DNA of 64,000 nucleotides, taken from NCBI GenBank assembly GCA_000472185.1, contig AVDB01000002.1, positions 248,001 through 312,000 of the forward strand, read 5' to 3'. Below the pieces are notes generated by a model. It worked only from the letters and a program-made list of their open reading frames with translations, made no database searches and was not told where the DNA came from. The position numbers were made by a program, and so were the translations under genes. Origin of the DNA: Rhodobacteraceae bacterium HIMB11 (lineage in GTDB: Bacteria; Pseudomonadota; Alphaproteobacteria; Rhodobacterales; Rhodobacteraceae). Each line of letters starts with the position of its first letter. Position 1 is the first letter of the stretch. Shown here piece after piece: positions 19,540 through 30,721 of the stretch.

Positions 19540-19565
19540 CCCCCGCTGATACAGCGGGGGTTTTT
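19540..19565 (+). terminator. Rho-independent terminator of the tol-tilS-ftsH unit
   Basis: Perfect 8-bp stem CCCCCGCT/AGCGGGGG with loop GATAC, followed directly by five T residues and more T-rich sequence. It lies 28 bases after the ftsH stop. Confidence 0.93.
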
Positions 19566-19670
19566 ATTTTTCACATGCGCATGGAAGCACATAAAACGCG
19601 CGAAAATCACAAATTGAGTTCATGGATCATCAGGAATAGCCATATCGCTATCACGGTTAAGGAGATGACT

Positions 19671-20054
19671 ATGACAAACCTAAACTCTAACTTACACGTC
19701 GTTGCGCGTGTGTTTCTTGGTCTTTTGTTTCTGGTAGCTGGTCTTGGGAAACTGGGCAATGTAGACGGTTTTGCGGGCTATATGGCCTCTGGCGGTATTC
19801 CTGCATTCTTTGCATGGCCTGCGGTCCTGTTTGAAATCTTGGCAGGTGCGGCAATCATCGCGGGGTTCCAAACCCGTTTGGCGGCCTTGGCCTTGGCGGC
19901 ATTCTGTGTTGTGACAGCGGTGCTTTATCACTTTGTCCCTGCGGATCAGATGCAGATGACAATGTTCTTTAAAAACCTAGGCCTTGCAGGTGGGTATCTG
20001 TTGTTGGCCGATGCGGGTAGCGGCGCATTCAGTGTGGATGCCAGAAAGGGTTAA
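19671..20054 (+). CDS. DoxX family membrane protein
   Basis: Four-helix integral membrane protein of 127 aa. Helix 1 is at about 9-30 (VVARVFLGLLFLVAGLGKL) with the DoxX-typical LGLLFLxAGxxKL; the others lie at about 45-65, 70-92 and 100-120. DoxX-like proteins are associated with quinone or thiosulfate redox chemistry in some systems, but this member has no diagnostic partner and its role is unknown. The ATG at 19671 is preceded by AAGGAG (19659-19664) at ideal spacing; the ATG at 19665 is too close to that site, and longer frames run through the ftsH terminator. It has its own terminator. Confidence 0.85.
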   Translation: MTNLNSNLHVVARVFLGLLFLVAGLGKLGNVDGFAGYMASGGIPAFFAWPAVLFEILAGAAIIAGFQTRLAALALAAFCVVTAVLYHFVPADQMQMTMFFKNLGLAGGYLLLADAGSGAFSVDARKG

Positions 20055-20076
20055 AACCCAGTTTACCAATGAAAAA

Positions 20077-20105
20077 AGCCCTGCAACGATTTGCAGGGCT
20101 TTTTT
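20077..20105 (+). terminator. Terminator after the DoxX gene (works on both strands)
   Basis: Perfect 10-bp stem AGCCCTGCAA/TTGCAGGGCT with a 4-base loop, flanked by A-run and T-run, so it can also stop minus-strand transcription coming from lpdA. Confidence 0.9.
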
Positions 20106-20150
20106 ACGCCGAGGCGTTGAAATTCGTTTCACACGTGCAAGCCGACCTTG

Positions 20151-20210
20151 GGTGGCGCAGAAAGCGCCTCCCTGGGGGGAGGTCGGCGCTTTGCCAATCT
20201 AACGATTGGC
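20151..20210 (+). repeat. Double-hairpin repeat, copy A
   Basis: First of three related intergenic elements in the window (others at 38091-38178 and 50582-50640). Hairpin 1 pairs AAAGCGCC-TCC with GGAGG-TC-GGCGCTTT, with a small bulge. Hairpin 2 is GCCAATC-TAAC-GATTGGC with a perfect 7-bp stem. It lies between the convergent DoxX and lpdA genes. Confidence 0.75.
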
Positions 20211-20273
20211 TTAAATCTTAAATTCATCAGGTTTTTAGTGATTTAGCGAAAACGCCACAATTGGATCAATCCA

Positions 20274-21662
20274 TTATGCGTGGATTGCACCATCGCCGCA
20301 GGCAAGGGCGGCTTCACGTACTGCTTCTGAATAGGTTGGGTGGGCATGGCAGGTCAGTGCCAAATCCTCGGCTGAGGCGCCAAATTCCATTGCAACACAG
20401 ATTTCATGGATCAGATCCCCTGCCGCAGGACCCATAATATGTGCGCCCAAAATGCGGTCTGTTTCTGCATCCGCTAGAATTTTCACAAATCCATCTGCAG
20501 CAAAGTTCGCCTTGGCGCGGCCGTTCCCCATAAACGAAAATTTGCCAACCTTATAGGCGCGGCCGTCTTCTTTTAGGTTTTCTTCTGTCTTGCCGACATT
20601 TGCGACTTCTGGGTGGGTGTAAATCACGCCTGGGATCACATCATAGTTTACGTGACCATGTTTGCCTGCGATGACTTCTGCGGCGGCCATGCCCTCATCC
20701 TCGGCCTTGTGGGCCAACATCGGACCTTCGATCACATCGCCGATGGCGTAGATGCCGGGGACACTTGTTTGCCAATGCGCGTCTGTTTTGATTTGACCAC
20801 GCTCAGTCATCTCGATGCCCAATGCGTCCAATCCCAACCCCTCGGTATAGGGTTTGCGGCCTGTGGCAACCAAAACAACATCCGCGTCCAACGTGTGTTC
20901 GCTGTCGTCCTTGCGGCGTTTATAGGTCACTTTTGCCTTGGTTTTCATCGCTTCAACCGATTGCACGGCTGCGCCCATGACAAAATTCAATCCTTGTTTT
21001 TTCAAGGTACGTTGGAACGTTTTTTGGATTTCTGCGTCCATGCCCGGTGTAATCGCATCTAGGAATTCGATGACGGTCACCTCAGCACCTAGGCGTGCAT
21101 AGACCGACCCAAGCTCAAGTCCGATCACACCCGCACCGATCACGGCCAGTTTTTTCGGTGGTTTTGCAAGGCTTAGTGCGCCTGTTGAAGACACGACCAC
21201 CTTTTCATCAATTTCAATACCTGGCAGGGTTGATGGGACAGAACCTGATGCGATGATGATGTTTTTTGCCTCATGCACGTCATCACCAACCTTGACGTGA
21301 CCCGTCGCTGGGATTGAGGCCCAGCCTTTGATCCAATCAACCTTGTTCTTTTTGAACAGGAATTCGATCCCTTTGGTATTGCCGTCGATTACATCCCCTT
21401 TATAGGCCTGCATCTGTTTCCAATCCACAGAGGGTGATTTACCCATCAGGCCCATTTTCGTGAAATTATGTTCGGCTTCTTGCAACTGATGGGTTGCGTG
21501 CAACAATGCTTTCGATGGGATACATCCAACGTTCAAGCATGTGCCGCCCAATGCCTCGCGGCCCTCAACACAGGCTGTTTTTAGCCCAAGCTGCGCCGCA
21601 CGAATTGCGGCCACATATCCACCTGGTCCACCGCCAATAACAATCACGTCATAGGATGCCAT
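20274..21662 (-). CDS. lpdA: Dihydrolipoyl dehydrogenase (E3 of 2-oxoglutarate dehydrogenase)
   Basis: FAD-dependent disulfide oxidoreductase (462 aa) that reoxidises dihydrolipoamide on SucB with NAD+. FAD-binding GGGPGG is near 10-15, and the redox-active pair C42/C47 lies in [13 protein letters not shown]. The NAD-binding [12 protein letters not shown] (about 180-191) and the C-terminal catalytic HAHPTYSE (His-x4-Glu) are present. The start at 21662 follows AGGAGA at proper distance; an in-frame extension to 21719 was rejected. It is the last gene of the sucCDAB-lpd operon (91 bases after sucB). Confidence 0.96.
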   Translation of the reverse strand: MASYDVIVIGGGPGGYVAAIRAAQLGLKTACVEGREALGGTCLNVGCIPSKALLHATHQLQEAEHNFTKMGLMGKSPSVDWKQMQAYKGDVIDGNTKGIEFLFKKNKVDWIKGWASIPATGHVKVGDDVHEAKNIIIASGSVPSTLPGIEIDEKVVVSSTGALSLAKPPKKLAVIGAGVIGLELGSVYARLGAEVTVIEFLDAITPGMDAEIQKTFQRTLKKQGLNFVMGAAVQSVEAMKTKAKVTYKRRKDDSEHTLDADVVLVATGRKPYTEGLGLDALGIEMTERGQIKTDAHWQTSVPGIYAIGDVIEGPMLAHKAEDEGMAAAEVIAGKHGHVNYDVIPGVIYTHPEVANVGKTEENLKEDGRAYKVGKFSFMGNGRAKANFAADGFVKILADAETDRILGAHIMGPAAGDLIHEICVAMEFGASAEDLALTCHAHPTYSEAVREAALACGDGAIHA

Positions 21663-21753
21663 CGAAATTCTCCTGTCGTCTTCATCGCGTCGTTCTGGGG
21701 CGATGGTCAAAGTGTTCACGACCTAGACGTAGGCCGCCTAGGTCAGACTGTTT

Positions 21754-23247
21754 TTAAAGATCCAACAACAAACGGCGTGGGTCCTCAAGCGCCTCTTTTA
21801 CGCGCACAAGAAATGTCACAGCACCCTTGCCGTCAACGATGCGGTGATCATAAGACAGTGCAAGGTACATCATTGGGCGAATGACAACTTGGCCATTGAT
21901 CGCCATCGGACGTTCCTGAATTTTGTGCATGCCCAAAATACCAGATTGTGGTGGGTTCAGGATGGGGGATGACATCAGTGATCCATAAACCCCACCGTTT
22001 GAAATGGTAAATGTCCCACCTTGCATTTCCGCCATGGTCAATTTGCCATCACGTGCACGCGCGCCTTTTTCGGCGATTGCTTTTTCGATTTCGGCAAATG
22101 ACATTGCATCGGCATCGCGGATTACGGGCACAACCAAACCTGTTGGTGTCCCTGCGGCAATTCCCATGTGCACATAGTTTTTGTAAACGATGTCTGTGCC
22201 ATCAATTTCCGCGTTCACTTCAGGCACTTCTTTCAATGCATGACAGCATGCCTTGGTGAAGAAGGACATAAAGCCCATGCGCGCGCCGTGTTTCTTTTCA
22301 AACGCGTCTTTGTATTCTTTGCGCACCGCCATAACCTCGGTCATGTCGACCTCGTTATAGGTGGTTAGCATCGCAGCGGTATTCTGGCTGTCTTTCAAAC
22401 GCTTGGCGATTGTCTGACGCAGGCGTGTCATTTTCACACGCTCTTCGCGTGATGCATCATCTGCCGATACGGGCGCACGTGGTGCGGCCGCTGCGGGGGC
22501 CGGTGCAGGAGTGCTTGCGGCGGCGGCAACGGCGCGTGCGACGTCATCCTTCATCGCGCGTCCATCGCGGCCAGTTCCCTGAACAGCGTCACGGGAAATG
22601 CCCGCTTCTGCCATCGCCTTTTTCGCGGCTGGGCTGTCTTCGACATCCTTAGAAGCGCTTGCCGCAGCGGGTGCTGGTGCGGCGGCAGCTGCAGGTGCTG
22701 CTGCGGTTGCGCTTGCACCGCCCATAACGGCCAACTTACCGCCTGCGGCGACGGTTGCACCCTCGGCTGCAAGGATTTCTGTAAGGGTGCCTGATGCGGG
22801 TGCAGGAACCTCAACCGAAACCTTGTCTGTTTCCAATTCGCACAGCATTTCATCCTGCTGCACTTTATCACCGACCTGTTTAAACCATGTGGAAACGGTT
22901 GCTTCGCTGACGCTTTCGCCCAATGTTGGGACCATCACGTCCACCGCGGCACCTGCATCCGATGCAGGTGCCGCAGCAGGGGCCGCCGCGGGGGCAGGGG
23001 CAGCTGCGCCCGCGCCTTCGATAATGTTGGCCAATAGAGCATCAACACCGACGGTTTCGCCCTCTGCAGCAACGATATCGGCCAATGTGCCTGCGGCAGG
23101 GCTTGGAACCTCGACCGTGACTTTGTCTGTTTCAAGTTCACATAGCATTTCGTCCTGTGCCACGGCATCACCTGGTTTTTTGAACCAAGTTGCAACGGTT
23201 GCTTCTGTCACAGATTCACCCAGTGTTGGAACACGTACTTCTGTCAT
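21754..23247 (-). CDS. sucB: 2-oxoglutarate dehydrogenase E2, dihydrolipoyl succinyltransferase
   Basis: E2 core of the 2-oxoglutarate dehydrogenase complex (497 aa). Unlike the enteric enzyme it has two lipoyl domains: residues 2-76 with lipoyl K42 and 103-178 with K142, each in ETDKV-V-VEVP. Ala/Pro-rich linkers separate them. The E1/E3-binding domain is at about 208-245 ([25 protein letters not shown], split across the motif), and the catalytic domain from about 270 ends with the active-site [11 protein letters not shown]. It lies 3 bases after sucA and 91 bases before lpdA. Confidence 0.96.
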   Translation of the reverse strand: MTEVRVPTLGESVTEATVATWFKKPGDAVAQDEMLCELETDKVTVEVPSPAAGTLADIVAAEGETVGVDALLANIIEGAGAAAPAPAAAPAAAPASDAGAAVDVMVPTLGESVSEATVSTWFKQVGDKVQQDEMLCELETDKVSVEVPAPASGTLTEILAAEGATVAAGGKLAVMGGASATAAAPAAAAAPAPAAASASKDVEDSPAAKKAMAEAGISRDAVQGTGRDGRAMKDDVARAVAAAASTPAPAPAAAAPRAPVSADDASREERVKMTRLRQTIAKRLKDSQNTAAMLTTYNEVDMTEVMAVRKEYKDAFEKKHGARMGFMSFFTKACCHALKEVPEVNAEIDGTDIVYKNYVHMGIAAGTPTGLVVPVIRDADAMSFAEIEKAIAEKGARARDGKLTMAEMQGGTFTISNGGVYGSLMSSPILNPPQSGILGMHKIQERPMAINGQVVIRPMMYLALSYDHRIVDGKGAVTFLVRVKEALEDPRRLLLDL

Positions 23248-23250
23248 GGG

Positions 23251-26217
23251 TTAGTTCCCTTTAATGGTTAGCGCGTCATCAATCAGCGCTTCTTGTTGTG
23301 CTTTATGAGTTGAGGCCAAGCCTGTCGCAGGAGAGGCGCTTGCGGCGCGACCTGCATAGACGGGGCGTGGATGTTTTGCGTTCATACGTGTCAAAACCCA
23401 TTCCAAGTTTGGTTCCATAAAGGACCATGCACCTTGGTTTTTCGGTTCTTCCTGACACCATACCATTTCTGCATTTTTGAACCGTTCCAACTCTTTCAAT
23501 GCCGCAAGTGCGGGGAATGGATAGAATTGTTCAAAACGCAGCAAATAAACGTCATCAATACCGCGGCGATCCCGTTCTTCAAGAAGGTCGTAATACACCT
23601 TACCCGAACACATCACGACGCGTTTGATTTTATCATCTGCCACCAATTCCGTGTCAGAGTTTCCTTTTTGTGCATCATCCCATAGGACGCGGTGGAAACT
23701 GGACCCATCGGTGAAATCCGCCGCTTCTGAGATACACAAACGATGGCGCAGCAATGATTTTGGCGTCATCAGGATGAGGGGTTTGCGGAACGATCTGTGG
23801 ATTTGGCGGCGCAAGATGTGGAAATAGTTCGCAGGTGTCGAACAGTTCGCCACGATCCAGTTGTCCTGCCCACACATTTGCAAGAAACGCTCAAGCCGCG
23901 CGGAAGAGTGTTCTGGGCCTTGACCCTCGAACCCGTGTGGCAGCAAGACCACCAAACCTGACATGCGCAACCACTTACTTTCGCCAGAGCTGATGAATTG
24001 GTCAAACATGATCTGTGCACCATTGGCGAAATCGCCAAATTGCGCTTCCCACATGACCAATGCATTTGGCTCAGACAGCGAATAGCCATATTCAAAACCC
24101 AGAACCGCATATTCCGACAACATTGAATCAATTACATCGTAACGGGATTGGCCTTCGCGGATATTGTTTAGGGGGTAATAGCGGCTTTCATCATTCTGAT
24201 TGATCAGCCCCGAGTGACGCTGACTGAATGTGCCGCGTGTTGCGTCCTGACCCGCAAGTCGAACGGGATAGCCTTCGGTCAAGAGGGATCCGAATGCCAA
24301 TGCTTCTGCTGTGGCCCAATCGAACCCTTTACCGCTTTCAAACATTTTTGATTTGGTATCCAGCAAACGTGCCACGGTCTTATGAAGGGCAAACCCTTCG
24401 GGCGCGGTAGTCAGCGCCATACCAACAGTTGAAAGCGTTTCATCAGAGATTGACGTTTGACCACGTTGGTAATCGTCTTTTTCACGATCCAAATGTGACC
24501 AACGACCATCCAACCAATCAGCTTTGTTGGGTTTATAATCGCGTCCTGCCTCGAACTCATCGTTCATTTTGGCTTGGAACGCGGCTTTCATGTCCTCAAT
24601 CTCGCCCTCGGGGATCAACCCGTCACGCACAAGACGTTCTGTATATAGCGCCAATGTAGTTTTGTGCTGCTTGATGTTTTTATACATCATCGGGTTGGTG
24701 AACATGGGTTCATCACCCTCATTGTGTCCGAACCGACGATAGCAGAAGATGTCGATCACAACATCCTTTTGGAATTTCTGACGGAATTCTGTGGCCACTT
24801 TGGCTGCGTGAACCACGGCCTCTGGATCATCCCCGTTCACGTGGAAAATCGGGGCCTCAACCATCAATGCGATGTCCGTTGGATACGGAGAAGAGCGCGA
24901 GAAATGCGGCGCAGTTGTAAAGCCGATCTGGTTGTTCACAACCACATGCATGGTACCACCAGTTTTATGGCCAACCAAGCCCGACAGGCCGAAACATTCC
25001 GCAACAACACCCTGACCAGCAAAGGCCGCATCACCATGCAACAACAGTGGCATAACCTGTGTGCGATCTTCGTCGTTTAGCTGTTCTTGTTTTGCGCGCA
25101 CCTTACCCAAAACAACAGGGTTCACCGCCTCTAAGTGAGAGGGGTTTGCCGTCAGCGATAGGTGCACACTATTGCCATCAAATTCACGGTCTGATGACGC
25201 GCCAAGGTGATATTTAACGTCGCCTGACCCATCAACATCCTCGGGTTTGAATGACCCGCCTTGGAATTCGTTGAAAATCGCGCGGTAGGGTTTGTTCATC
25301 ACGTTTGCCAAAACGGACAAACGGCCACGGTGCGGCATGCCGATGACAACATCCTTAACGCCCAACGCACCGCCACGTTTGATGATTTGTTCCAATGCGG
25401 GGATCAATGCCTCGCCGCCATCCAGACCGAAACGCTTTGTGCCCATGTATTTAACATGCAGGAATTTTTCAAAACCTTCGGCTTCGACCAATTTGTTCAA
25501 AATGGCCTTACGGCCTTCGCGGGTAAAGGTGATTTCTTTGCCAAACCCTTCGATCCGCTCTTTCAGCCATGCGGATTGTTCGGGGTCTGAAATGTGCATG
25601 TATTGCAGCGCGAATGTGCCGCAATAGGTACGGCGCACGATATCAATGATCTGGCGCATAGATGCGATTTGGAGGCCCAGAACATTATCAAGGAAGATCG
25701 GGCGATCCATGTCCGCATCTGTAAACCCATAATTCTTTGGATCAAGCGATGCTTCAGCGTCTTTGGTATCGCGCATGTTAAGGGGGTCTAGATCGGCGGC
25801 CAAGTGACCGCGCACGCGATAGGCGCGGATCAACATGATTGCGCGGATACTGTCCAAGACGGCGCGTTTCATCGCCTCATCTGAAACCTCGACGTCTTTT
25901 TCTTTGGCTTTATCGGCAATTTTTTTCCCAGCAGATTTGCCTTCTGCCGCGACCACGGGCCATTCACCGGTTAGGGCGTTTGTCCAATCATCGCATGGCT
26001 GTTGTGGCCAGTCCGTTCGCGCCCATGAAGGCCCCTCTGCTTCGGCTTTGACAGAGACCTCGTCATCGCCCATGGCACGGAAAAACTCGGCCCATGCCGC
26101 ATCAACGGCATTTGGGTCCTTAGCATATTGTGCATAGAGCTGTTCAAGGTATTCGGCATTGTGACCCTGCATGAATGATGATGCATGGAACTGCGCGCTA
26201 TTTGATTGGTCGGTCAT
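23251..26217 (-). CDS. sucA: 2-oxoglutarate dehydrogenase E1 component
   Basis: Thiamine-diphosphate-dependent decarboxylase (988 aa) that commits 2-oxoglutarate to succinyl-CoA. The N-terminal segment SSFMQGHNAEYLEQLYAQY is the E1 region that docks to E2, split across about 14-32. The TPP/Mg site is in the area of IGMPHRGRLSVLANV and GDAAFAGQGVVAEC. ITFTREGRKAILNKLVEAEG and HNEGDEP are family blocks. SucB follows after 3 bases. The sucD-sucA gap (96 bases) holds a hairpin that may adjust the ratio of the two halves of the operon. Confidence 0.97.
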   Translation of the reverse strand: MTDQSNSAQFHASSFMQGHNAEYLEQLYAQYAKDPNAVDAAWAEFFRAMGDDEVSVKAEAEGPSWARTDWPQQPCDDWTNALTGEWPVVAAEGKSAGKKIADKAKEKDVEVSDEAMKRAVLDSIRAIMLIRAYRVRGHLAADLDPLNMRDTKDAEASLDPKNYGFTDADMDRPIFLDNVLGLQIASMRQIIDIVRRTYCGTFALQYMHISDPEQSAWLKERIEGFGKEITFTREGRKAILNKLVEAEGFEKFLHVKYMGTKRFGLDGGEALIPALEQIIKRGGALGVKDVVIGMPHRGRLSVLANVMNKPYRAIFNEFQGGSFKPEDVDGSGDVKYHLGASSDREFDGNSVHLSLTANPSHLEAVNPVVLGKVRAKQEQLNDEDRTQVMPLLLHGDAAFAGQGVVAECFGLSGLVGHKTGGTMHVVVNNQIGFTTAPHFSRSSPYPTDIALMVEAPIFHVNGDDPEAVVHAAKVATEFRQKFQKDVVIDIFCYRRFGHNEGDEPMFTNPMMYKNIKQHKTTLALYTERLVRDGLIPEGEIEDMKAAFQAKMNDEFEAGRDYKPNKADWLDGRWSHLDREKDDYQRGQTSISDETLSTVGMALTTAPEGFALHKTVARLLDTKSKMFESGKGFDWATAEALAFGSLLTEGYPVRLAGQDATRGTFSQRHSGLINQNDESRYYPLNNIREGQSRYDVIDSMLSEYAVLGFEYGYSLSEPNALVMWEAQFGDFANGAQIMFDQFISSGESKWLRMSGLVVLLPHGFEGQGPEHSSARLERFLQMCGQDNWIVANCSTPANYFHILRRQIHRSFRKPLILMTPKSLLRHRLCISEAADFTDGSSFHRVLWDDAQKGNSDTELVADDKIKRVVMCSGKVYYDLLEERDRRGIDDVYLLRFEQFYPFPALAALKELERFKNAEMVWCQEEPKNQGAWSFMEPNLEWVLTRMNAKHPRPVYAGRAASASPATGLASTHKAQQEALIDDALTIKGN

Positions 26218-26275
26218 GATGTACCCTCAGTTGGCTGAACCGAATGGACGGTTTTGTTCCGCCCTAGTTTACGTG

Positions 26276-26300
26276 CCTGCCCCGTCAGGATCGGGGCAGG
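26276..26300 (-). promoter_or_regulatory. Stem-loop in the sucD-sucA gap
   Basis: Perfect 9-bp stem CCTGCCCCG/CGGGGCAGG with a 7-base loop, just after the sucD stop in the transcript. No T run follows, so it is more likely an RNA processing or stability element than a full terminator. Confidence 0.5.
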
Positions 26301-26313
26301 GCATTTGTGTGAA

Positions 26314-27195
26314 TTAGCCGATGGCCTTTAGCACGGCTTCGCCCAATGTTGCGGGGCTATCCGCCACAACGATGCCTGCTGATTTCATGGCTTCGATTTT
26401 GTCCTCTGCGCCGCCTTTGCCGCCCGCGACAATCGCGCCTGCGTGGCCCATACGACGACCGGGAGGGGCCGTGCGACCCGCGATGAAACCTGCAACGGGT
26501 TTGCTGCGGCCACGCTTTGCTTCGTCCTTTAGGAACTGCGCGGCTTCTTCTTCTGCGGAACCACCGATTTCACCGATCATGATGATGCTTTCGGTTTCAT
26601 CATCCGCCAAGAACCATTCTAACACGTCAATGTGTTCGGTGCCTTTGATGGGGTCGCCACCAATACCAACACAAGAAGACTGACCCAAACCAACGTCAGA
26701 GGTTTGTTTCACGGCCTCATATGTCAATGTACCAGACCGTGACACAACACCAACTGAACCGCGACGGTGAATGTGGCCTGGCATAATACCAATTTTACAC
26801 GCATCTGGCGTAATAACACCTGGGCAGTTTGGTCCTATTAGCACAGATTTGCTGTCAACCAATGCGCGCTTTACCTTCATCATGTCCAAAACTGGAATGC
26901 CCTCGGTAATACAGACGATCAGGTCCATTTCCGCGTCCAACGCTTCAAGGATTGAATCCGCTGCAAAGGGAGGAGGTACATAGATCACAGTCGCATTCGC
27001 CTCTGTTGCATGCTTTGCTTCGTGAACTGAATTGAACACTGGCAGATCAAGATGCGTTTGACCGCCTTTGCCAGGTGTCACACCGCCAACCATTTTTGTG
27101 CCATAGGCAATCGCCTGTTCAGAGTGGAATGTGCCTTGAGATCCTGTGAAGCCTTGGCAGATCACTTTTGTATTTTCGTTTACAAGTACGGCCAT
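26314..27195 (-). CDS. sucD: Succinyl-CoA synthetase alpha subunit
   Basis: ADP/GDP-forming succinate-CoA ligase alpha chain (293 aa). The CoA-binding Rossmann domain starts with [22 protein letters not shown] (split over about 12-33). [11 protein letters not shown] and the phospho-acceptor region [19 protein letters not shown] (active His at about 246) are intact. It pairs with SucC, whose stop is 4 bases upstream of this start on the transcript. Confidence 0.97.
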   Translation of the reverse strand: MAVLVNENTKVICQGFTGSQGTFHSEQAIAYGTKMVGGVTPGKGGQTHLDLPVFNSVHEAKHATEANATVIYVPPPFAADSILEALDAEMDLIVCITEGIPVLDMMKVKRALVDSKSVLIGPNCPGVITPDACKIGIMPGHIHRRGSVGVVSRSGTLTYEAVKQTSDVGLGQSSCVGIGGDPIKGTEHIDVLEWFLADDETESIIMIGEIGGSAEEEAAQFLKDEAKRGRSKPVAGFIAGRTAPPGRRMGHAGAIVAGGKGGAEDKIEAMKSAGIVVADSPATLGEAVLKAIG

Positions 27196-27199
27196 GATC

Positions 27200-28393
27200 T
27201 TATCCTTTCACCGCTTTGACGATTTTCTCGGCACCGTCTTTTAGGTTGTCTGCTGCGATCACATCTAGGCCAGATGTATTGATGATCTCTTTACCCAATT
27301 CCACGTTGGTGCCTTCTAGGCGCACAACCAATGGAACGCTTAGGCCCACCTCTTTCACGGCTGCAATCACGCCTTCTGCGATCACGTCACAGCGCATAAT
27401 GCCGCCAAAGATGTTCACAAGGATACCTTTTACGTTTGGATCAGATGTAATGATCTTAAACGCTTCGGTCACTTTTTCCTTAGTCGCACTTCCGCCCACG
27501 TCTAAGAAGTTTGCAGGGGACGCACCATACAATTTGATGATGTCCATTGTCGCCATCGCAAGGCCTGCACCGTTCACCATACAACCGATTTCACCGTCAA
27601 GCGCGATGTAGTTCAGGTCGTACTTTGATGCTTCTAGCTCTTTTGGGTCTTCTTCGGTGACATCGCGCAATTCTGCGATGTCGGCATGGCGATAGACTGC
27701 GTTGCCGTCAAAGCCGACTTTGGCGTCCAACACTTTCAATGCGCCGTCATCCCCAACGATCAATGGGTTGATTTCCAGCATTTCCATGTCTTTTTCAATG
27801 AACGCAAGATAAAGAGTACCCATCAATGCAACACATTGTTTCACCTGTGCGCCCTCTAGGCCCAATGAAAACGCAATGCGGCGGCCGTGGTAGGCTTGGA
27901 AACCTGTCGCAGGATCAACTGAGAAGGAAAGAATTTTTTCAGGTGTCGCTGCAGCCACTTCTTCAATGTCCATACCGCCTTCGGTGGAACATACGAAGGA
28001 CACGCGTGATGTTTGACGATCAACCAAAAGGGCCAGGTACAATTCACGTTGGATACCTGATCCCGCTTCAATGTAGACACGGTTGACTTGCTTACCCGCT
28101 GGGCCAGTTTGGTGTGTGACCAATGTGCGGCCAAGCATCTTTTTGGCTTCTTCTGCGGCTTCTTCGACTGATTTTGTCAGACGGACACCGCCTTTTTCGC
28201 CGGCGTCTGCTTCTTTAAAGCTGCCTTTGCCGCGACCACCTGCGTGAATTTGCGCTTTCACAACCCAAAGAGGGCCGTCCAATTCACCGGCTGCAGTTTT
28301 TGCATCCTCTGCCTTTAGGACAACACGTCCGTCAGACACAGGGGCGCCATAGCTGCGAAGAAGTTGCTTCGCCTGATATTCATGGATGTTCAT
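27200..28393 (-). CDS. sucC: Succinyl-CoA synthetase beta subunit
   Basis: Nucleotide- and succinate-binding chain of succinate-CoA ligase (397 aa from this start). The start at 28393 gives the canonical N-terminus [12 protein letters not shown]; the in-frame extension to 28480 is hydrophobic and not conserved in the family. The ATP-grasp domain spans about 1-240 ([10 protein letters not shown] at about 46-55), and the CoA-ligase domain follows with the [15 protein letters not shown] block. It is first in the sucCDAB-lpd operon. Its upstream region carries the paired GTGATCAC palindrome (28501-28535), about 110 bases before the ATG. Confidence 0.97.
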   Translation of the reverse strand: MNIHEYQAKQLLRSYGAPVSDGRVVLKAEDAKTAAGELDGPLWVVKAQIHAGGRGKGSFKEADAGEKGGVRLTKSVEEAAEEAKKMLGRTLVTHQTGPAGKQVNRVYIEAGSGIQRELYLALLVDRQTSRVSFVCSTEGGMDIEEVAAATPEKILSFSVDPATGFQAYHGRRIAFSLGLEGAQVKQCVALMGTLYLAFIEKDMEMLEINPLIVGDDGALKVLDAKVGFDGNAVYRHADIAELRDVTEEDPKELEASKYDLNYIALDGEIGCMVNGAGLAMATMDIIKLYGASPANFLDVGGSATKEKVTEAFKIITSDPNVKGILVNIFGGIMRCDVIAEGVIAAVKEVGLSVPLVVRLEGTNVELGKEIINTSGLDVIAADNLKDGAEKIVKAVKG

Positions 28394-28500
28394 GAAATTT
28401 AGTCCCGTGTTACTTCGATTGATTAGGCTATACGCCAATAGCAACGCGGAAAGGGAAGCGTTTTTTAGTGGATTTATCAAAAATTCGACATATATTAGAA

Positions 28501-28535
28501 TTTGTGATCACACATTATTTTCGTGTGATCACAAA
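28501..28535 (-). promoter_or_regulatory. Paired palindromic operator upstream of the suc operon
   Basis: A 35-base near-perfect inverted repeat: TTTGTGATCACAC and GTGTGATCACAAA flank 9 bases. Each arm is itself a TGTGATCACA palindrome (28503-28512 and 28524-28533), 21 bp apart start to start, or two helical turns. The same arrangement with the same spacing occurs before sdhC (34151-34189). The surrounding stretch 28394-28761 has no gene; it holds this site, AT-rich promoter-like DNA and the mdh terminator. Confidence 0.75.
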
Positions 28536-28710
28536 ATATTCAACGATCTCGCTTTTTGAAGATTCTGAAACTAGTGCTACATTTGTGTATCATAGACCGA
28601 CAGCCCATGGTGTGAAAGCGACGCAAAGCGCATTCATGGGGTGGGTGGTGTGCGGTCGCACATTGACCACGATTTTGGATAGGATTTTCCGAAAATTGTT
28701 TGGGCAATAA

Positions 28711-28740
28711 AAAAGCGCGGATGCATTGATCCGCGCTTTT
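28711..28740 (-). terminator. Terminator of mdh
   Basis: 12-bp stem AAAAGCGCGGAT/ATCCGCGCTTTT with loop GCATTG, 21 bases past the mdh stop on the minus strand, followed by T residues. It separates mdh from the suc operon, so the latter needs its own promoter. Confidence 0.9.
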
Positions 28741-28761
28741 GAATGATTGATCAGAATTCAC

Positions 28762-29844
<1,083 letters not shown>

Positions 29845-29852
29845 TTATTCCA

Positions 29853-29860
29853 TTTGCAAA
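29853..29860. promoter_or_regulatory. TTTGCAAA palindrome upstream of the TauE/mcl2/mch group
   Basis: An isolated TTTGCAAA octamer lies 28 bases before the TauE start, in the divergent mdh/TauE region. A similar octamer occurs before ccr (44583-44590). Sites of this type are associated with RamB/ScfR-like regulators of acyl-CoA metabolism. One octamer could be chance. Confidence 0.25.
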
Positions 29861-29888
29861 ACCAATATTTATGATCGAATACTGACCT

Positions 29889-30638
29889 ATGTTTGAGATT
29901 GGATTTTTTTCGATTGCCGCGCTTGCAGTGGTGTTTGCGGGGATATCAAAGGGCGGATTCGGCTCAGGCGCGGCCTTTGCGGCGGCGGCGATTCTTGCGA
30001 CGATCATTGAACCGGGGCAGGCGATTGGAATTATGCTGCCACTCTTGATGCTGATGGATGTGACGTCGCTAAAACCCTATTGGAAAAAATGGCTGAACCG
30101 CGAAAGTGTTATATTGATCCTTGGCAGTTTGCCTGGGGTTGCGCTTGGGGCGTGGCTTTATAGTCGTACAAATGCCGATGTGTTTCGCATTCTGATCGGG
30201 GTTATCGCACTGGGCTTTGTTCTATGGCAATTGGCGCAGCGCGCTGGTGTGTTGAAGCCGGCGAAACACCACATGCCCGATGTGGCCGGGCTAATCGCGG
30301 GTGCGCTGGCTGGATTTACAAGTTTTGTTAGTCACGCTGGCGGCCCACCTGCGGCTGTATATCTGCTGTCCAAGCGACCCAATAAAACCGAATTTCAGGC
30401 AACAACCGTGATCATATTTTGGGCAATTAATTTGGCCAAAGCTGTGCCTTACGCCTTTCTTGGGTTATTCACCTTGGAAACCCTAACCCTCAATGTTGCG
30501 CTGGCCCCATTTGCATTGATTGGGGTTTGGATGGGGGTAAAGGCGCATCATTGGGTGCCAGATCGTTTGTTTTTCGTGCTGACCTATGCCCTGTTAACCG
30601 TCACGGGGTTGCGTCTTATCTGGATGGCAGTGACATAA
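29889..30638 (+). CDS. TauE/SafE family sulfite exporter-like membrane protein
   Basis: Integral membrane protein of 249 aa with about 7-8 hydrophobic helices. The two family half-motifs are visible: VVFAGISKGGFGSGAAFAAAA near the N-terminus (split over about 17-37) and GALAGFTSFVSHAGGPPAAVYLL at about 138-160. Members export sulfite or organosulfonates, or take part in organic-acid transport; the substrate cannot be told here. It is the first gene of a plus-strand group leading to the Mcl2-like lyase (84-base gap), so a link to the ethylmalonyl-CoA pathway is possible but only contextual. Confidence 0.85.
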   Translation: MFEIGFFSIAALAVVFAGISKGGFGSGAAFAAAAILATIIEPGQAIGIMLPLLMLMDVTSLKPYWKKWLNRESVILILGSLPGVALGAWLYSRTNADVFRILIGVIALGFVLWQLAQRAGVLKPAKHHMPDVAGLIAGALAGFTSFVSHAGGPPAAVYLLSKRPNKTEFQATTVIIFWAINLAKAVPYAFLGLFTLETLTLNVALAPFALIGVWMGVKAHHWVPDRLFFVLTYALLTVTGLRLIWMAVT

Positions 30639-30721
30639 TTTCTGCGTTGCGGCAATTTTAGGGTTGAACATTTCGTACGAAAATGCCTATCTCTGCGCAA
30701 GATTATTGCGGAGAGAATTCC

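Noticed and set aside
22598-23254. Ala/Ser-rich 218-codon ORF antisense to sucB
   Set aside because: Artefact of the repetitive lipoyl-domain linkers read backwards.
28468-28710. 80-codon plus-strand ORF in the sucC upstream region
   Set aside because: It runs across the operator and ends at the mdh terminator; no ribosome site and unlikely composition.
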